Shown: positions 14,001 through 25,607 of the stretch, in pieces
Layout: every line of letters starts with the position of its first letter
Numbering within the stretch: the stretch's first letter is position 1
Assembly (NCBI RefSeq): GCF_028583425.1
Contig: NC_072792.1
Location: 156,494,676-156,558,675, forward strand
Source: Eublepharis macularius
Taxonomy: Eukaryota; Chordata; Lepidosauria; Squamata; Eublepharidae
DNA length: 64,000 nucleotides
Direction of reading: 5' to 3'
Made by a program: the position numbers and the translations under genes
The notes under the pieces: model-generated
What the model was told of the DNA's origin: nothing
What the model saw: only the letters and a program-made list of their open reading frames with translations
Database searches by the model: none

Positions 14001-17000
14001 GTAAGTTAGCTTCACTCTCTGGTTTAAAATCATAGCTAACCAGGTTTTGCTTTTAGGTTGGTTCCAAAGTAAGCCTTAACTGTGACTGGGTAAAGGAGGA
14101 GGTAAAAGTAAAGGATACATGTGGATTGAAAGCGTTATTTTAATTTCTGTGCTCACTCTTGATGAATAATGCCAAAGACCCATGGCTAGCCAAATGCCTG
14201 TGGGAAATACAAAAGCTTTTTCTGAAAGTGGTGAAATGGATAAAATGACTGACACACACCTTCATTTTGCAGTGACTATAACAACATAAAGGCCGCATAT
14301 GAGGCCATGAAGAACGTAGCCTGCTTGATCAATGAGCGCAAACGAAGGCTAGAAAGCATAGACAAGATTGCACGTTGGCAAGTCTCCATAGTCAGCTGGG
14401 AGGTGAGATTGTTTTCTGTGAAGTTTTATGTTTACATATACAGTGGCCTGTATCCTGCCATTCCCTTGAGCAAAGTTTGAAGCTTTCCTCCTGTCCAACT
14501 TAAAGAGGAGGAAGGCTTCTTAAGATCGATGAACTTCCTTGGGCCTAAGGTAGGATAATGCCTAATTCAGCATCCATTGCAGCCTATGCTTAAGCCCGGT
14601 GGGAAGGACGGCGTGCAAAGAACTCAAACAACAAGAGCTGGAGGAAAATAGGCCACAACTTTATTGCGAACAGAAACAACCAAACAAGGAGCGTTGGCAA
14701 GCATATAGATCGGATCTCAAGCAAAGGCTGGCCCGCCTGCCAGCCACTGAGCCCTCCCCCCCTTCAGGACCCCCGCTGAAGGAGGGGGCACCAAGGAGTG
14801 ACATTATAGGGGGAATCAGATGGGTGTATACCCCTGCCTGATTCGCCTGCCACCTGGGAGTGAGCACCTCGCAACCCCCGTCCGGGTCTGCCACTCACCT
14901 CACTCCCAAGATTCCGTATGGGAATCCCCTGAACAGGGTACCAGAGCTGTGGCCCTGGTCCCCCGGATAGAGATCCGATCCAATGCTACCCGCAAAGCTG
15001 TGACAGATAAACTGCAGAAACAGGGAGTGGAGGGAGGGGTTCGCGTCCCGGCGCCGACTGCCGGGAAGGCGGGGCCGGGTCTGCTTAAATGCAGAGCCAC
15101 CGGACCAGAGGGAGAACCTCGCCCTCCAGGTCCGGCGGTTGGCCCCGCCCCCCCGGCAGCCGCTCCCCGGCAGTCCCGATTGGGCGGCCAAGGTTCAAAC
15201 CGATTGGCCGCCCAGACCGAGGGGCCTGCCGGGAAGCAGAGGCCGGGACCTTGCAGCCGCTCCTTCTTCTGCGCCGCCGGCTGCAAAGCCTTCGCCCGGT
15301 AAGTCGGGCGTCGGTCCCTTCTTTTTATGTTGGAATTTTGTAGGGATGGTGTAGTGGTTAGAGTGTTGGAGAACCAAGTTCAAATCCCCATTCTGCCATG
15401 GAAGCTCAGTGGGTTACCTTGGGCCAGTCACACACTCTAAACCTAACCTCATGGATTGTTGTGAGGATAAAACGGAGGAGAGGAGAATTATGTAAGCCAC
15501 TTTGGGTCCCCATTGGAGAGGAAAGTGGGATATAAATGAAGCAAATAAATAAATTTTTATTGCCTATGTTTTGTGGGTTTCACAAAATTGATTGATTGAT
15601 TGATTTAGAATTATTTATATTAGTTTTAATGCTATTTATAGTCCCTCTTTCTTGCCGTGATTCTCTTAGAAAGCAACAGAGTTATCCTCTAATCATGTAC
15701 TGGAGATTGAAAAGAGGAGAAAAAAAGCAAATGGCAAAACACAGTAAAGTGTGCATAAGTCCATTGATTTCAATGGATTTAGCTCTTGGCTGGATAGCAA
15801 CCAACAGGCTTAGTCCAGAAACACCAAAGTTTCCATAATAGTACAAAATCACTGTTAAATAATCTAGTAGAAAATCTTGAAAGAAAAAGCCTTAAACCTT
15901 TTCTTTGTTGCAAATAATTTTAGGGGCAAGATATTTTAGGTCGAAGCTCAGAATTAATCCACTCAGGAGAACTGACTAAAATCTCCAAGCAAGGCAAGAG
16001 CCAGCAGAGGACTTTCTTTCTCTTTGATCATCAGCTTGTGTTCTGTAAGAAAGACCTATTGAGAAGGGACATGCTGTACTACAAGGGCCGCATTGACATG
16101 GATGAGGTAGAAGTGCTGGAAGTAGAAGATGGCAGAGACAAGGACTTCAATGTCAATGTGAAAAATGCTTTCAAAATCATGAATAGCGCCACAGAAGAAG
16201 TTCATCTGTTCTGTGGAAAAAAGCCGGGGGATAAGAAAAGGTGGCTGGAAGCCTGTGCAAATGAGAGGAGACGAGTGCAGGAAGACAAAGAAATGGGTAA
16301 GAGTCATAAGGAAAGGAAATTGTACACTCGCTTCTCTTATTTTTGCTCTTGGAGAGATTCCCTGGCATTCAAAGTTGCTTCGATTCTTTACCAGATACAA
16401 AGTTTAGTTGTGTAAATAAGGGCTTTTCTGTTCAGCTCTCTGCCTTTAACCAATAGGAGAACGGAGTAGTAGAAAGCGAGCGCTGGAAGAAAGCCAAATA
16501 AATAAGTAGTTAATTATGCAGGAAGGCTCATCCTTTGTCTGCCCAAACCTGGTGGTAGAGAGAGCCCTCAAGTCACAGCTGACTTATGACAACCTCTGAT
16601 GGGGTTTTCATGGCAAGAGACTATCAGAGAGAGTTTGCTGTTGCCTGCCTCTGCAACCCTGTTCTTTATTGGAGGTCTCCCATCCAAGTACTAACCAAGG
16701 CTGACCCTGCTTGGTTTCTGAGTTCTGACAAGATTAGGCTCACCTGGGCTATCCAGATCAGGGCACTCAAACCGTATACAAGAAATTATTTTGGTGATGG
16801 GTTTGTTTGTCGCAGATGACTTATGGCGACCCCTGCCGGGGTTTTCAAAGCAAGAGACTAACAGGTAGTTTGACATTGTCTGGTCTTCCTTGGTGGTCTC
16901 CCATACAAATACTAAGCAGGGGCAATCCTGCTTAGTTTCTGATATCTGACAAGGTTGGGCTATCCAGGTCTAAGCAGTTTTGGTGGTGATGTGAGAGAAA

Positions 17001-18571
17001 TCTGGCCATTTTCACACGTCTTACCTGCCGCCAGAACATCACACAAAACACTCGGAAGACAGTGTCTTCTGGCATGAAATCATTCCAGGAAGACACGATT
17101 TTGCACAAAACTCCCAGATGACAGCATCTTCATGGCGTGATTTTGCATAATTACATAGACAGGCACCGTTTTCCTGCAGCAATTCACATGAATGCAGTGG
17201 TACTTCCTCCAGCTATTCTATCCATACAAAATGCAAACCAAAACAGCACCTGCCAGCATACTTGTGAGATCTGACGAGATCAGGCTCACCTGGGCTATCC
17301 GGGTCAGGGCACCCAAACCATATACAAGAAATTATTTTCTCCCTGAACCTACATTCATGAGGAGCATTTTTAAGCACATAAAACTACTGTTAGGCTCCCA
17401 CACAACTCAAGTTCAAGGTGGGTTGGTTACCCAATGAAATACAACAATAGTGTCCAAAAATAAAGCAGACTAAATAAAATATATAGTAAATACATATGCA
17501 TTCCATGTCCAAAGCTTATAGTGCAATCTTAAGCAGAGTTATAGTTTTCTGATTCCATTGAAATTAATGGGCTAAAAAGGGTGTAATGCTGTTTAGGATT
17601 GCAGCGTTAGACATGGAAATATCCAAAACCAGTTGTTCTGAACACCAAAACCCAACTCAAGCATAAATTATTTTATAGCACTTCCTGTTTTTGGTGATCC
17701 TCCAGAGAATGCAGAAAGTGGGGTGGCTCCTGAAAACAAATAGCAACTGAGCAACATCAGTGCTGCCGGGAGGATTAGGAATCTATTAGACATCTTGTCT
17801 CAATACAGCCCTATATGTTTGCAGAATTGCTGAACTAAGCATTATTATTGCACGACAAAGTGTTCTTTGCTTGAAATAATTACTGCAATCTCGTATCTGA
17901 GCTGTATTTAACTATATATATTTCATTTACCCCCAACTACAGGCATGGAAATTTCAGAAAACCAAAAGAAACAAGCCATGCAGAATGCACGAAAATCAAG
18001 ACATGGAAAGATTAAAGGTGAATCTTGAATCTGCCTGTTCCCTCCAATATTTTGAAGGCTGGTCCACACAAGATACATTACCCTTCTCATAAGAAGTTTT
18101 GATTGTCCTTGGGCACTTGTTCATAGAGTGAAAGATATGAATCAGGCAATTGCAGAGCCAGCCTACAGCTATTCCATTACTTTTAGTGGCTTGAAAAGAT
18201 GCTAAGTAGATGGCTGATACTGTTGCAAACTACAACTGATAGTCCAGTCCTCGAGCAGTATTTTTCACATGGGTGTATGCCTAGGGATACTTGGGATAAC
18301 TTGAGTGTAGAGTGTAACATCTTCTAAATTTTCTCTGTGTCCCTACACATAACAGTTCCATATACATTCTTGATGTTTTCTTCCTACAGGTGTTAGCTAT
18401 AGTGGGTGCCCAGTACCACCACCACACCAGAGTTTACATCCTATCCATCAGCGTCACATCACAGTGCCCACTAGCATTCCACAGCAGCAGGTCTTTGCCT
18501 TGGCAGAACCCAAGCGGAAGCCATCACTTTTCTGGCATACTTTTAACAAACTGACACCATTCAAGAAATGA
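4921..18571 (+). CDS. SPATA13: SPATA13 (ASEF2), Rho guanine nucleotide exchange factor, 3' nine coding exons
   Basis: Family knowledge: SPATA13/ASEF2 is a Dbl-family GEF for Rac1 and Cdc42. It is autoinhibited by its own APC-binding region and SH3 domain, is activated by APC, and acts at the cell cortex in migration. Seen here: nine exons (4921-5057, 5364-5543, 8683-8868, 10161-10340, 12226-12458, 14273-14402, 15924-16296, 17943-18017, 18390-18571) join in phase into about 557 residues ending in a TGA. In order they give the acidic/tyrosine-rich APC-binding segment ([18 protein letters not shown]), an SH3 domain (ALWDHV, KDWWWGR), a DH domain ([36 protein letters not shown]), a PH domain and a proline-rich tail. 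The order APC-binding region-SH3-DH-PH separates it from other GEFs; ARHGEF4 (ASEF1) is the close paralogue, but the tail ([17 protein letters not shown]) fits SPATA13 and its neighbour C1QTNF9 agrees. The N-terminal exons are outside the window. No frame break is seen. Confidence 0.95.
5364..5543 (+). CDS. SPATA13: SPATA13 coding exon: SH3 domain
   Basis: Sixty codons between acceptor ttgttgcag and donor AGG|gtgagt. It encodes [20 protein letters not shown] and the rest of an SH3 fold: ALWDHV (the ALYDY position), the acidic [11 protein letters not shown] loop, the WWWGR tryptophans, and WFPASFVR. In the family the SH3 domain packs against the APC-binding region and DH domain to hold the protein inactive. 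Confidence 0.95.
5544..8682 (+). other. SPATA13 intron between SH3 and DH exons
   Basis: No exon and no well-defined repeat apart from a degraded LINE 3' end with a (CA)n run near 8370-8385. Open frames here are short and show no family resemblance. Confidence 0.5.
8683..8868 (+). CDS. SPATA13: SPATA13 coding exon: SH3-DH linker and start of DH domain
   Basis: Sixty-two codons, phase 0 at both ends, acceptor gaatccag and donor GAG|gtaagc. A polar linker ([20 protein letters not shown]) leads into the first conserved DH helix ([20 protein letters not shown], then KDICE), the part that contacts GTPase switch I in Dbl proteins. Confidence 0.94.
8869..10160 (+). other. SPATA13 intron
   Basis: Unique-looking intron sequence with a short CAG-type run near 9676-9688. 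Nothing further recognised. Confidence 0.45.
10161..10340 (+). CDS. SPATA13: SPATA13 coding exon: DH domain, middle
   Basis: Sixty codons in phase 0 (acceptor atttttag, donor CAT|gtaagc). It reads [20 protein letters not shown], then [20 protein letters not shown] and so on. The [19 protein letters not shown] helix is the second conserved DH segment. Confidence 0.94.
10341..12225 (+). other. SPATA13 intron with degraded LINE-like 3' end
   Basis: Mostly unannotated. About 11195-11510 (starting near attatttatttgcttacttc, with many aacaataaagcag-like units) resembles the 3' end of CR1/L2-like elements in inverse orientation, but is too worn to classify. Confidence 0.35.
12226..12458 (+). CDS. 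SPATA13: SPATA13 coding exon: DH domain, third conserved region
   Basis: The acceptor is ccttttag and the donor is GCACAG|gtagga, leaving two bases of a serine codon. It encodes [20 protein letters not shown], later [20 protein letters not shown]. TPVQxxxxYPL is the signature of the DH conserved region that helps displace nucleotide from the GTPase. Confidence 0.95.
12459..14272 (+). other. SPATA13 intron
   Basis: No exon seen. A T-rich run lies near 13300 and a worn AGTGCAATCC-type hairpin repeat fragment near 13735-13790. Confidence 0.4.
14273..14402 (+). CDS. SPATA13: SPATA13 coding exon: end of DH domain and DH-PH hinge
   Basis: The exon follows ttttgcag and ends TGGGAG|gtgaga. After completing the split serine it encodes [20 protein letters not shown] and [23 protein letters not shown]: the last DH helix running into the PH domain. 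Confidence 0.94.
14590..15320 (-). repeat. GC-rich LTR-like block (fossil)
   Basis: A 700 bp GC-rich island inside a SPATA13 intron, unlike the AT-rich flanks. On the minus strand it has a TTAAAT box in a promoter-like GC setting and, downstream, an AATAAA followed by a GT-rich stretch: the order expected of the U3-R-U5 of a long terminal repeat. No internal coding region of a retroelement is attached, so it would be a solo LTR. Family and exact ends cannot be given. Alternative: a CpG island with an unrecognised first exon. Confidence 0.35.
15341..15555 (+). mobile_element. tRNA-derived SINE, second family
   Basis: Starts with a tRNA-like box A (gatggtgtagtggttagagtg) and box B (gttcaaatcc), followed by a body with gccagtcacacactctaa and a tail of gaagcaaataaataaatt. 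The body differs from the more common SINE family in this window. A second copy is at 63618-63830. Confidence 0.7.
15586..15604. repeat. (TTGA)n microsatellite
   Basis: About five tandem ttga units just downstream of the SINE tail. Confidence 0.8.
15924..16296 (+). CDS. SPATA13: SPATA13 coding exon: PH domain
   Basis: A 373 bp exon (acceptor aattttag, donor GAAATGG|gtaaga). It encodes [20 protein letters not shown] and most of a PH domain: [39 protein letters not shown], and the C-terminal helix with [22 protein letters not shown] domains next to DH domains bind phosphoinositides and position the GEF at the membrane. Confidence 0.95.
16550..16790 (-). mobile_element. 5S rRNA-derived SINE, copy 1
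   Basis: ggtctcccatccaagtacta followed by accaaggctgaccctgcttgg and gacaagattaggctcacctgg is the reverse complement of the 3' part of 5S rRNA, including the internal promoter region. The other part (ttatgacaacctctgatggg, gttttcatggcaagagacta) is a common squamate SINE body. Confidence 0.7.
16805..16985 (-). mobile_element. 5S rRNA-derived SINE, copy 2
   Basis: Same layout as the preceding copy (gacttatggcgacccctgcc; ggtctcccatacaaatacta; ctgatatctgacaaggttgg), more diverged and internally shortened. Confidence 0.65.
17235..17340 (-). mobile_element. 5S rRNA-derived SINE, partial copy
   Basis: Only the region gagatctgacgagatcaggc with tcacctgggctatccgggtc is kept. It shares the following segment catatacaagaaattatttt with the copy at 16550-16790, so the shared unit extends past the 5S part. 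Confidence 0.6.
17943..18017 (+). CDS. SPATA13: SPATA13 coding exon: post-PH linker
   Basis: A 75 bp exon (acceptor aactacag, donor ATTAAAG|gtgaat). It encodes [20 protein letters not shown] and HGKIK, a basic linker. Phase fits on both sides (split glycine codons). Confidence 0.92.
18390..18571 (+). CDS. SPATA13: SPATA13 last coding exon: C-terminal tail and stop
   Basis: The acceptor is ttcctacag. It encodes a proline- and histidine-rich tail ([20 protein letters not shown]) ending [18 protein letters not shown] and TGA at 18569-18571. The lysine-rich end is characteristic of SPATA13 and supports this gene over other ASEF-family members. Confidence 0.93.
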
Positions 18572-20520
18572 GTGGCTGAAAGTCTTTGGACAGGAAGGAC
18601 AAATGCTAAAGGAGAGCAATTCAGCAACAAAGAATTCATTGGGACACAGTAGAGCTGGGAAATTGTGAATTCGGTTCCAAAGGGGAAGATGTTTGGTTCC
18701 TCCTAACCTTCCTCTGTAACCTTTGTTGAGAATGATGGCGGCCATGTCGTTATGAGAAGAAGGCTATGGTGTGTTCTGAAGCAAATATTGACTTGTGTCA
18801 ATAAACATTGCTGATGAAGAGCCTGCCGCTTGGTCACAAGGGCAGATTGCTGGTATTCTGGAACAGTGGCGTACTGTTTATGTTGTATTCGTACCAAAGG
18901 AAGGGTTAAAATCTCTAAATCATTTTGCCTGTCTTAATAATTAATTGATGGCAAAATTTAGAAATAGGACAGAAAGCATTTTTCCCTGTCACAGCATATT
19001 GGCAAAGAGAGGTTTCATCTTCTTTGTGGGCATCGAACGAGCAAATGGATCCCATCTGATGACCAAGTAGCTTCTGGGTCAAGAACTGGTGAATCTCATT
19101 CCTTCCTGTTAGTCTTAGTTCACCGCCTGCTGGTTTTGCCAAATGGCAGTAGGACTTTCTGCAAGGCCTTAGCATCTTCTTGGCAAAAGGCTGGAGAGAA
19201 TTTTAACTTGGTAAAATAAAACTGTAAAACACACATTTTTAACATGCTGTTGCAAATAATGAAGGAAGGAAAGCTCTGATGCATGTGATGATTCTTACTG
19301 AAAGCAGTGCTTTGCTGCACACATGGTATGCACTTCAAAGAAAAATAATTTCATTTATTTTGGTACTTGAAACTGTTGGCCAGTGAGAACTGCCTCTGTG
19401 GTTTCTGATGTGCCTGTATTTACAATATGAAAGCAAATTTTGTTTTTAAGTACACTAATGTGATTTATACAAAGATTAACACAAAGTAACACAAATCTGA
19501 GACTATTAACAGAGGTTTTCTTCCCTAAGTTCCATATGCATACACATTCCAGCTGGCTCATATGATTGTTATAAAATGCCTCCAGAAGGTTCTCGGGCTG
19601 GTGTGAGGTTATCCTTGAATACTGCAGCCAAGCAAGAGGGTCACTTACGGGTTATTTCTTTGCGATGTCAAGAGGATCCTGCAGCAGGGATGAGATGGTG
19701 GCATTAGAAGTGGTTGGATTGAAAGAGACTTTTTAAAAAGACTTGGTTCAAATGTAGCCTATTTATGGAATATAAAAAACAATTTCCTTTTATTTTTATT
19801 TTGCTCTGTTCATGAAATGAAGTTGTTTTTAATATAGGTTTTACAAAATACTCTACCCTAACAAAACTGTCATAAACTAAAGTTTATGGTACACATTTTT
19901 TTCTTCTCAGCGGTTATACGTATACTAATGTGCATTATAAACAAGAACAGAGTGGGACAACTTTCTCTTTGTATTTCAAGACTAGTTTCCAAAAAATATC
20001 CAAAGTAATTTCAGTTTGGCATACTGTGCTAACTATCATGGCCATAGCAAAGTTATATTGAGAAACCATTTTTGAGCGCAACGGTATTTGGGTATATGTC
20101 AGACTGTAAAAGAGAATGGACTACAGCTAACCTCCTCTATCACTTGGCAGAAAAGCCTTATGAGAAATAATTCTTTGGCTGCAATCATAAACATATTTAC
20201 CTGGAAGCAAATCACTTTGAAATCAACAAAACTTCTGGGTAAATGTGGTAAGGGATGGGCTGTTCCTTCTCTGGCTTCTTTCTCCCTTTTATTCAGAGTG
20301 TGTACTGAAGAGTACACCAAAACAGCCTCACTGCAATTTGACCTCAAGTTCAGCCCTTTTGAGTCCCATTTCGATGGGAATGCTAAAACCTTTTCCGTTG
20401 AAATAAATGGGTACTTAAAAGCACTGAACTTTGCCTGAATTGTACCCACAAACGTATATGTATAAAAACTTGAGTTGGCAGTTTCTGCAACAGTCAATAA
20501 AAGCTTATTGTCTGGTAAAC
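18572..20520 (+). other. SPATA13: SPATA13 3' UTR (minimum extent) with alternative poly(A) signals
   Basis: The unique, AT-rich sequence after the stop contains AATAAA at 18800-18805 and, in a stronger setting, at 20496-20501 (tcaataaaagc). A further AAATAAA lies near 23755. Which signal is used cannot be decided from sequence; the 3' end is placed at the second as a working estimate. No other gene is seen here. Confidence 0.5.
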
Positions 20521-23500
20521 TATAAATGCTGATAAAATATACACCCTGGTACATTTGTTATCTGTACATTTGGTGTCTTGTAATTCTTGTGTATGAATTT
20601 TTCATGTCCATGAAAAATGATCTTTTACTAAGATGCATTTTTAACCTGGAGTGATACCTTGAAAGACAAGGATTCCTTCTGTACATAGCTCTGATAATGG
20701 CTGTAAACAGGATGTATTGTTGATGCTGAACTGAGTTAACCAGCATGTTGTGAAATGCATTGCTTGCTTTTCAATATTAACTTTTACAGATGAAATACTT
20801 GAGAACGGATATGTGGAGTAATAGGCTTGCATTTGACTTTGAATAATTATTCAGTTGTTAAAACTGGAAAAGATTATTGCAGTAGACCTTCCTTTGAAAC
20901 AAAAAAGAAAACTTCTCATCACCCCTTTGATTAGTGCTGTTGCTTGTTTTAGGAGCGCAGGTGCAGAGCGCAGGTGGGCATGCAAGGGCGTTTTGAGAGT
21001 ATCACCTCACCATTCACTCTGTCATGCCTCATTCACATGCTAACAATGTGGCTTAAAATGATTTCTTAAAAGGGGTTGACCTTTGTGCCTGCATCAGTGT
21101 TCTCTGAATATTTAAAATTTTACCATTATCACTATTCACACACACACAAAACTTTAGGAGTGCCTTCAAGGCATGACTGGACCTATCCCCATAACCATGC
21201 CTGTCTCAGGCCAGATGCCCATCCCATGATTGCAAAGAATCGGTGTGAGACAGATTGGCCAGCTCTGTTCTTGCAAGTTGTAAGCCTTCAGCCTAGCCAC
21301 TGCCGTACAAATGTGCTGTTTGTGTGTTGGATGCACTAAGCCACAACCAAATAATTTGTGTCACTGGGAGGCGTTCCTCTACTTGCCTAGGAGCATCAGG
21401 CGACTTCTTCCCCCCCCTTCCCTTCTCCCTCTCCTCCCTCCCAACATACAGGGTAGTGTTGTAGTAGGACTAGAGTCATGTACAGCGGTTCCTAGATGGG
21501 CGAGTCTCTCATCGACATGAATTACCTGGGCGTGGTAGGGGAGGCCCACGTTGTATAAGCTTGATAAGAGAGGAAAGGGCTCGAATGGACTTCTGTGGGA
21601 GATGCTGCCACCCACAGTTGTGCTCTCTGCTGGACTAGACCCCGTGCCTCTGTTCCCTCCATGAAACACTGAGGTTTTGGCGTGCAGAGGAGGGAGGTTC
21701 AGATTTGCTTATGAACACACTGCTGTTACTATTTTCAGGAAAGTCCCAAAAATTACAAAAAGAGGGGGAAATTATATTATTATGCAGGTTACTCAGGAAC
21801 AATTTTATATAAAGTATCTTGCACACTTAATTGGTTTGTTTTAATAAGGTTTTTTGTCTTGGCTTTTTTTTTGTACAGCCTGGTTTTGCTTGGTACGAAA
21901 AAGACAATTGTTGTAGCACATTATTGCGTGGCTACTTTATTTGGTTTGGGAACATGCTGTCTCTGAAAGATCTGAAGACAAGAAAAATTGGCTAGACTCT
22001 GTGACCTTTTGATATTCCATGTGACTCGAACAACTCTCAGCCAATTAAAGTAGCAGCTACCCAAGACCTTCAATATAGTTGTACAGACTAGAACCCAAAT
22101 GAGGTGCTGCAAGTTAATTCCAGGGCTTGCATTTACCCAATGGGATTCCAGACTTTTCTCAACAGAGATCCTTCTGGGTGTCTGTCTTCCACAAGGGATG
22201 GGATTTTGTGGTTTCCCTGTGCAGCTGCAGATAAAGCACAGCAGCAATGGGGCTTCCACATGGCAGATTTCCTCACAGTTTCCCTGCCCCAATTTGGGCA
22301 GCCAGGGAGTTTGCAATTTTTTAAAAAATTGGTGCTAGAATATCATATTGATATACTGTTGTGACAATAGGTGTAGCAGATGGTCTGAATCTCCACCTTT
22401 CTTTCATTCCAAAAAAGGAAGGCTCCTTTCCTTGCAGAGATATAAGGGGAAGGGCATGTCTCCAAAAGTGAAGGGGTTAGAGACTTAAATAAAAGCTTGG
22501 GATCCAGAGAACCTGCTATACCTCTTATAATAATTGTATATTGATACAATATTTTAGCACTGAATTTTAAAAAAAATAACCGCCCCCCCCCCACTGCGGG
22601 TAGAAATGGCTGCCATATGGTATGAGGAAATGGTTGCTATGTGGGCCAGAAAATCAAATTTATCCATTTATAGAGCAGCCATCCAGGCTTCCCAAAACTT
22701 CAGAGCTAAACAAGTTTGAGAAAGATCAGAGAAAGGCCAGGGAAACCCCCAGAAGTGCATGAATGCTGTAGGGAAGCAGGGAAAAAACTGCTTCCCAAAA
22801 TCATTGAATTTGGGGCAGATAATCCCTGTGGAAGTCCCTCTATGTTATATCTCAAGCTGCACTTGGAGCTCCCTTCAGTTTCAAAGACCTTTTGCTATGC
22901 ACCACCTAACAAATCCAAAGTGGAAGGTTTCTTTGGATCCTCCCCTGGGTTTATGGAGGAATCAGCCACATATTCTGAAGTGCTATGTTTTGAACACACT
23001 GTAAGTAAGCATGCCTTGATCAGAGTCTCCCCAAGTCAACATCCTTTTAAATAAGATAGGCGGTCTTAATTTGCATATCAACACCCATCCACATCAAAAT
23101 ATTAGAATCTAACCACTCTTCATTTCCACAACAACCTCTGCATGGTTTTAAAGTTATTTTGTCATATTCATGTGCAACTACTGACTGTGATTGTGCCTCA
23201 TTTCACTAAAGCGTAGCTTAGCCAGAGTGCTTGTACAAATGACCTCAGCCTTCATGCATGAAAGGCAGAAAAGCACACCCTTCGTTTCCATGGAGCTAAG
23301 CTAATACCAAACCTTATCCCTCTAGTTCACTATTAACACCTCTTTCTACAAGTAAATAAGCTAGTTTTAACAGTGACTTGCATTTCAATATGAAAAATTG
23401 AAGGAGCTTCATTATTGAAATACTTGTCATTTAGTTGTGTAGGGCATTCTTCCTCCTTTTTTTTAAATTATAGCTTGGAATTCAAGCCAAAGGACCTTAG

Positions 23501-25600
23501 CCATAATAAAACAGTATCTTATGGTCAACTGCCTTTCTTTCTCTTTGTGTACAGTATTTGCATATGTGAGATGCCTTCTGAATGACTGTGATTTTAAATG
23601 ATTGGTAATTATTAGGGCTGCTCATTTAACTTGCCTGTATATTTTGTTTTGACAAGTGTTCTATAACATTTCCCCCTTCTGTATATACTTTATGCATTTT
23701 AACATCTGTGTGCTGCTGCATATGTTGCAAGCCAGGGGTTGTGGCTTCAGAAAAAAATAAATGGGCTGTTGACAGCTGAAGTGTAGTGTATAGGATCCAC
23801 TTACCTTCATATGTATTTGCTGTGAAGTAATCTATTGCCAGATTGATTTGCATTCCATATGCTTTTTCTTGGGGGAAAAATCTTATTTTCTGGAAATGAA
23901 TACAACATTCCTTTTATCTTGCTCTAATTTTATATTGTTTTAATTATAATGTGCATAAGTTAACATTTTGGCTGTGTACAATTTCATTGTACAGTTTCAA
24001 TTTTTATGATTTTTCACAGTTTATAAAAACTTGCAAGGGCTTTAAATATTTGGAGGTCACTGCTAGCAAAATATGTTATTGTTTATTGGTTTATAATTGA
24101 ATTCAGGACTTTTTTATAATTTGAAGTTATACTATTAGCTTTTAAAAGTTCATCCTGGAAATGAATTCCTCAGTCAAAGCTGAATAATTTGCCTTTTCAG
24201 TTTCAACTAGAGCAGAAGGTCCAAATCCAGTAACCACTGAAAATACTATTTTATCCCATAGCTGCATCCATTGTACTTCAATATGAAGCCAAAAATCAAT
24301 CCCACTTAATTCACATGAAAAATTAGGACTTTTTCTTCTGGTTTGGTATATACTGTAAAACAATAAGAATTTTGAGCTTTGACTGTCAGAAGAAATTTTT
24401 TAAAAAATTTACTTGCATTCCATCCCTATACTGAGATACAAAACCACTTTGACATGCTCGACCAGCTTCTCTGGAATGGCAACAAAACCTACCATGCATC
24501 AGAGAAAGCACCATATTTTAACCTTAGCTGCAGATAAAGCCAAACGTCCTGTAACTTTTTCTGGAATGCGATCATAGCCATCTCTGGTGAAATAGAGCCA
24601 TAGCCTCTTTGAAATCCTTTCTGAATACTAACATGCTAGTGGTATTTGTGGCTTTTAGGTAACTAATCTCCTATTTGGGGTGTTTTCTCCCAGCCATTAC
24701 CCATCTACACATAGATAGCAATGTAGTAAGAGAGGTGAGAAGGATGTCTATTACATGGTTTATTTTTACGTTCATTTTTTGTGTGATCTGGTACTACAAG
24801 CCAAATATCCAGAGATAAATGTGTTCAAACCCCTGAAGGTTGCTTCTAAAGGTATACATCCCAACATTCCTGAATGGAAAATATACACAAAAATCGTTGT
24901 TTTATGTTGTTACTATGATTTCTGAAATGCTAGCATTTTCAGAGGAAAGGTGATTTTTTTATAGTGTTAGTTTGTCACTGTAAGATTACATAAAGAAATC
25001 AGAGGCAGCCAAGAGAATTCTTTAAAAAATGCCAGCAGTCACACCCTCCTCTGCTGGGAGGCCACCATTTCCTCCTATAGGAAACAGTGGAGAGAACACC
25101 AAGGGGCACCTACTTTGGAGGCCTGTAAAATGGAATCCCTTTGACTTTTCCCTTTGTCTTCAGATTAGATGGAGGACAGTGTTCTGTACAAATTTGGTGC
25201 CATTATCGTTAAAACCGGCTGCACCACACACAAAAATTATTTCCTCCAATGAAAATAATGGCCTCCAAATTCCAGAACCTGAAAAAAAAGAAGTTAAATC
25301 CAGAACCAGTACTGTTCTATCTGAAAATCAGGACTAAATGGTTAATGTCCTCCCTAAATCCCAGATCCAAAATCATAACCATTTTTTTCTCAGTGCACAC
25401 CCCCAATTGCTTCTCATTCAGCATTGTATACATTCATTGTATACAGCAGTAAATATGGTGGACTGCACAACATAAGCATTTAAACCATGATTACTCTCCA
25501 GAAGCAGGAATGCAACATTGTATACATTCAGCATACATATAGAAACATAAATGGCACGTATGAACATAAATCATCGTTGGCAGGATTGGCTTCTGCTGCT
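20521..25600 (+). other. SPATA13-C1QTNF9 intergenic region, first part
   Basis: AT-rich, without recognised genes or RNA genes; it may include a long alternative SPATA13 3' UTR. A C-rich run lies at about 22582-22592. Confidence 0.4.
25443..25514 (+). repeat. 72 bp exact direct repeat, unit 1
   Basis: From acagcagtaaatatggtgg to agaagcaggaatgca. The same 72 bases recur without mismatch at 26532-26603. Flanks of the two units differ. Confidence 0.85.
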
Positions 25601-25607
25601 CTGTATT

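Larger units (their letters stand above)
16297..17942 (+). other. SPATA13 intron rich in 5S-derived SINE pieces
   Basis: Contains two antisense 5S-type SINE copies, a partial third, a fragment of a MITE with cattttcacacgtcttacc, and a complete AGTGCAATCC-type hairpin repeat at about 17520-17608. No exon seen. Confidence 0.45.

Noticed and set aside
14820-15302. Long overlapping frames in the GC-rich block on both strands
   Set aside because: High GC lowers stop frequency in all frames; the proline/arginine-rich products resemble no protein.
16650-16750. A 5S rRNA gene on the minus strand
   Set aside because: Only the 3' part is present, it is diverged and joined to a SINE body.
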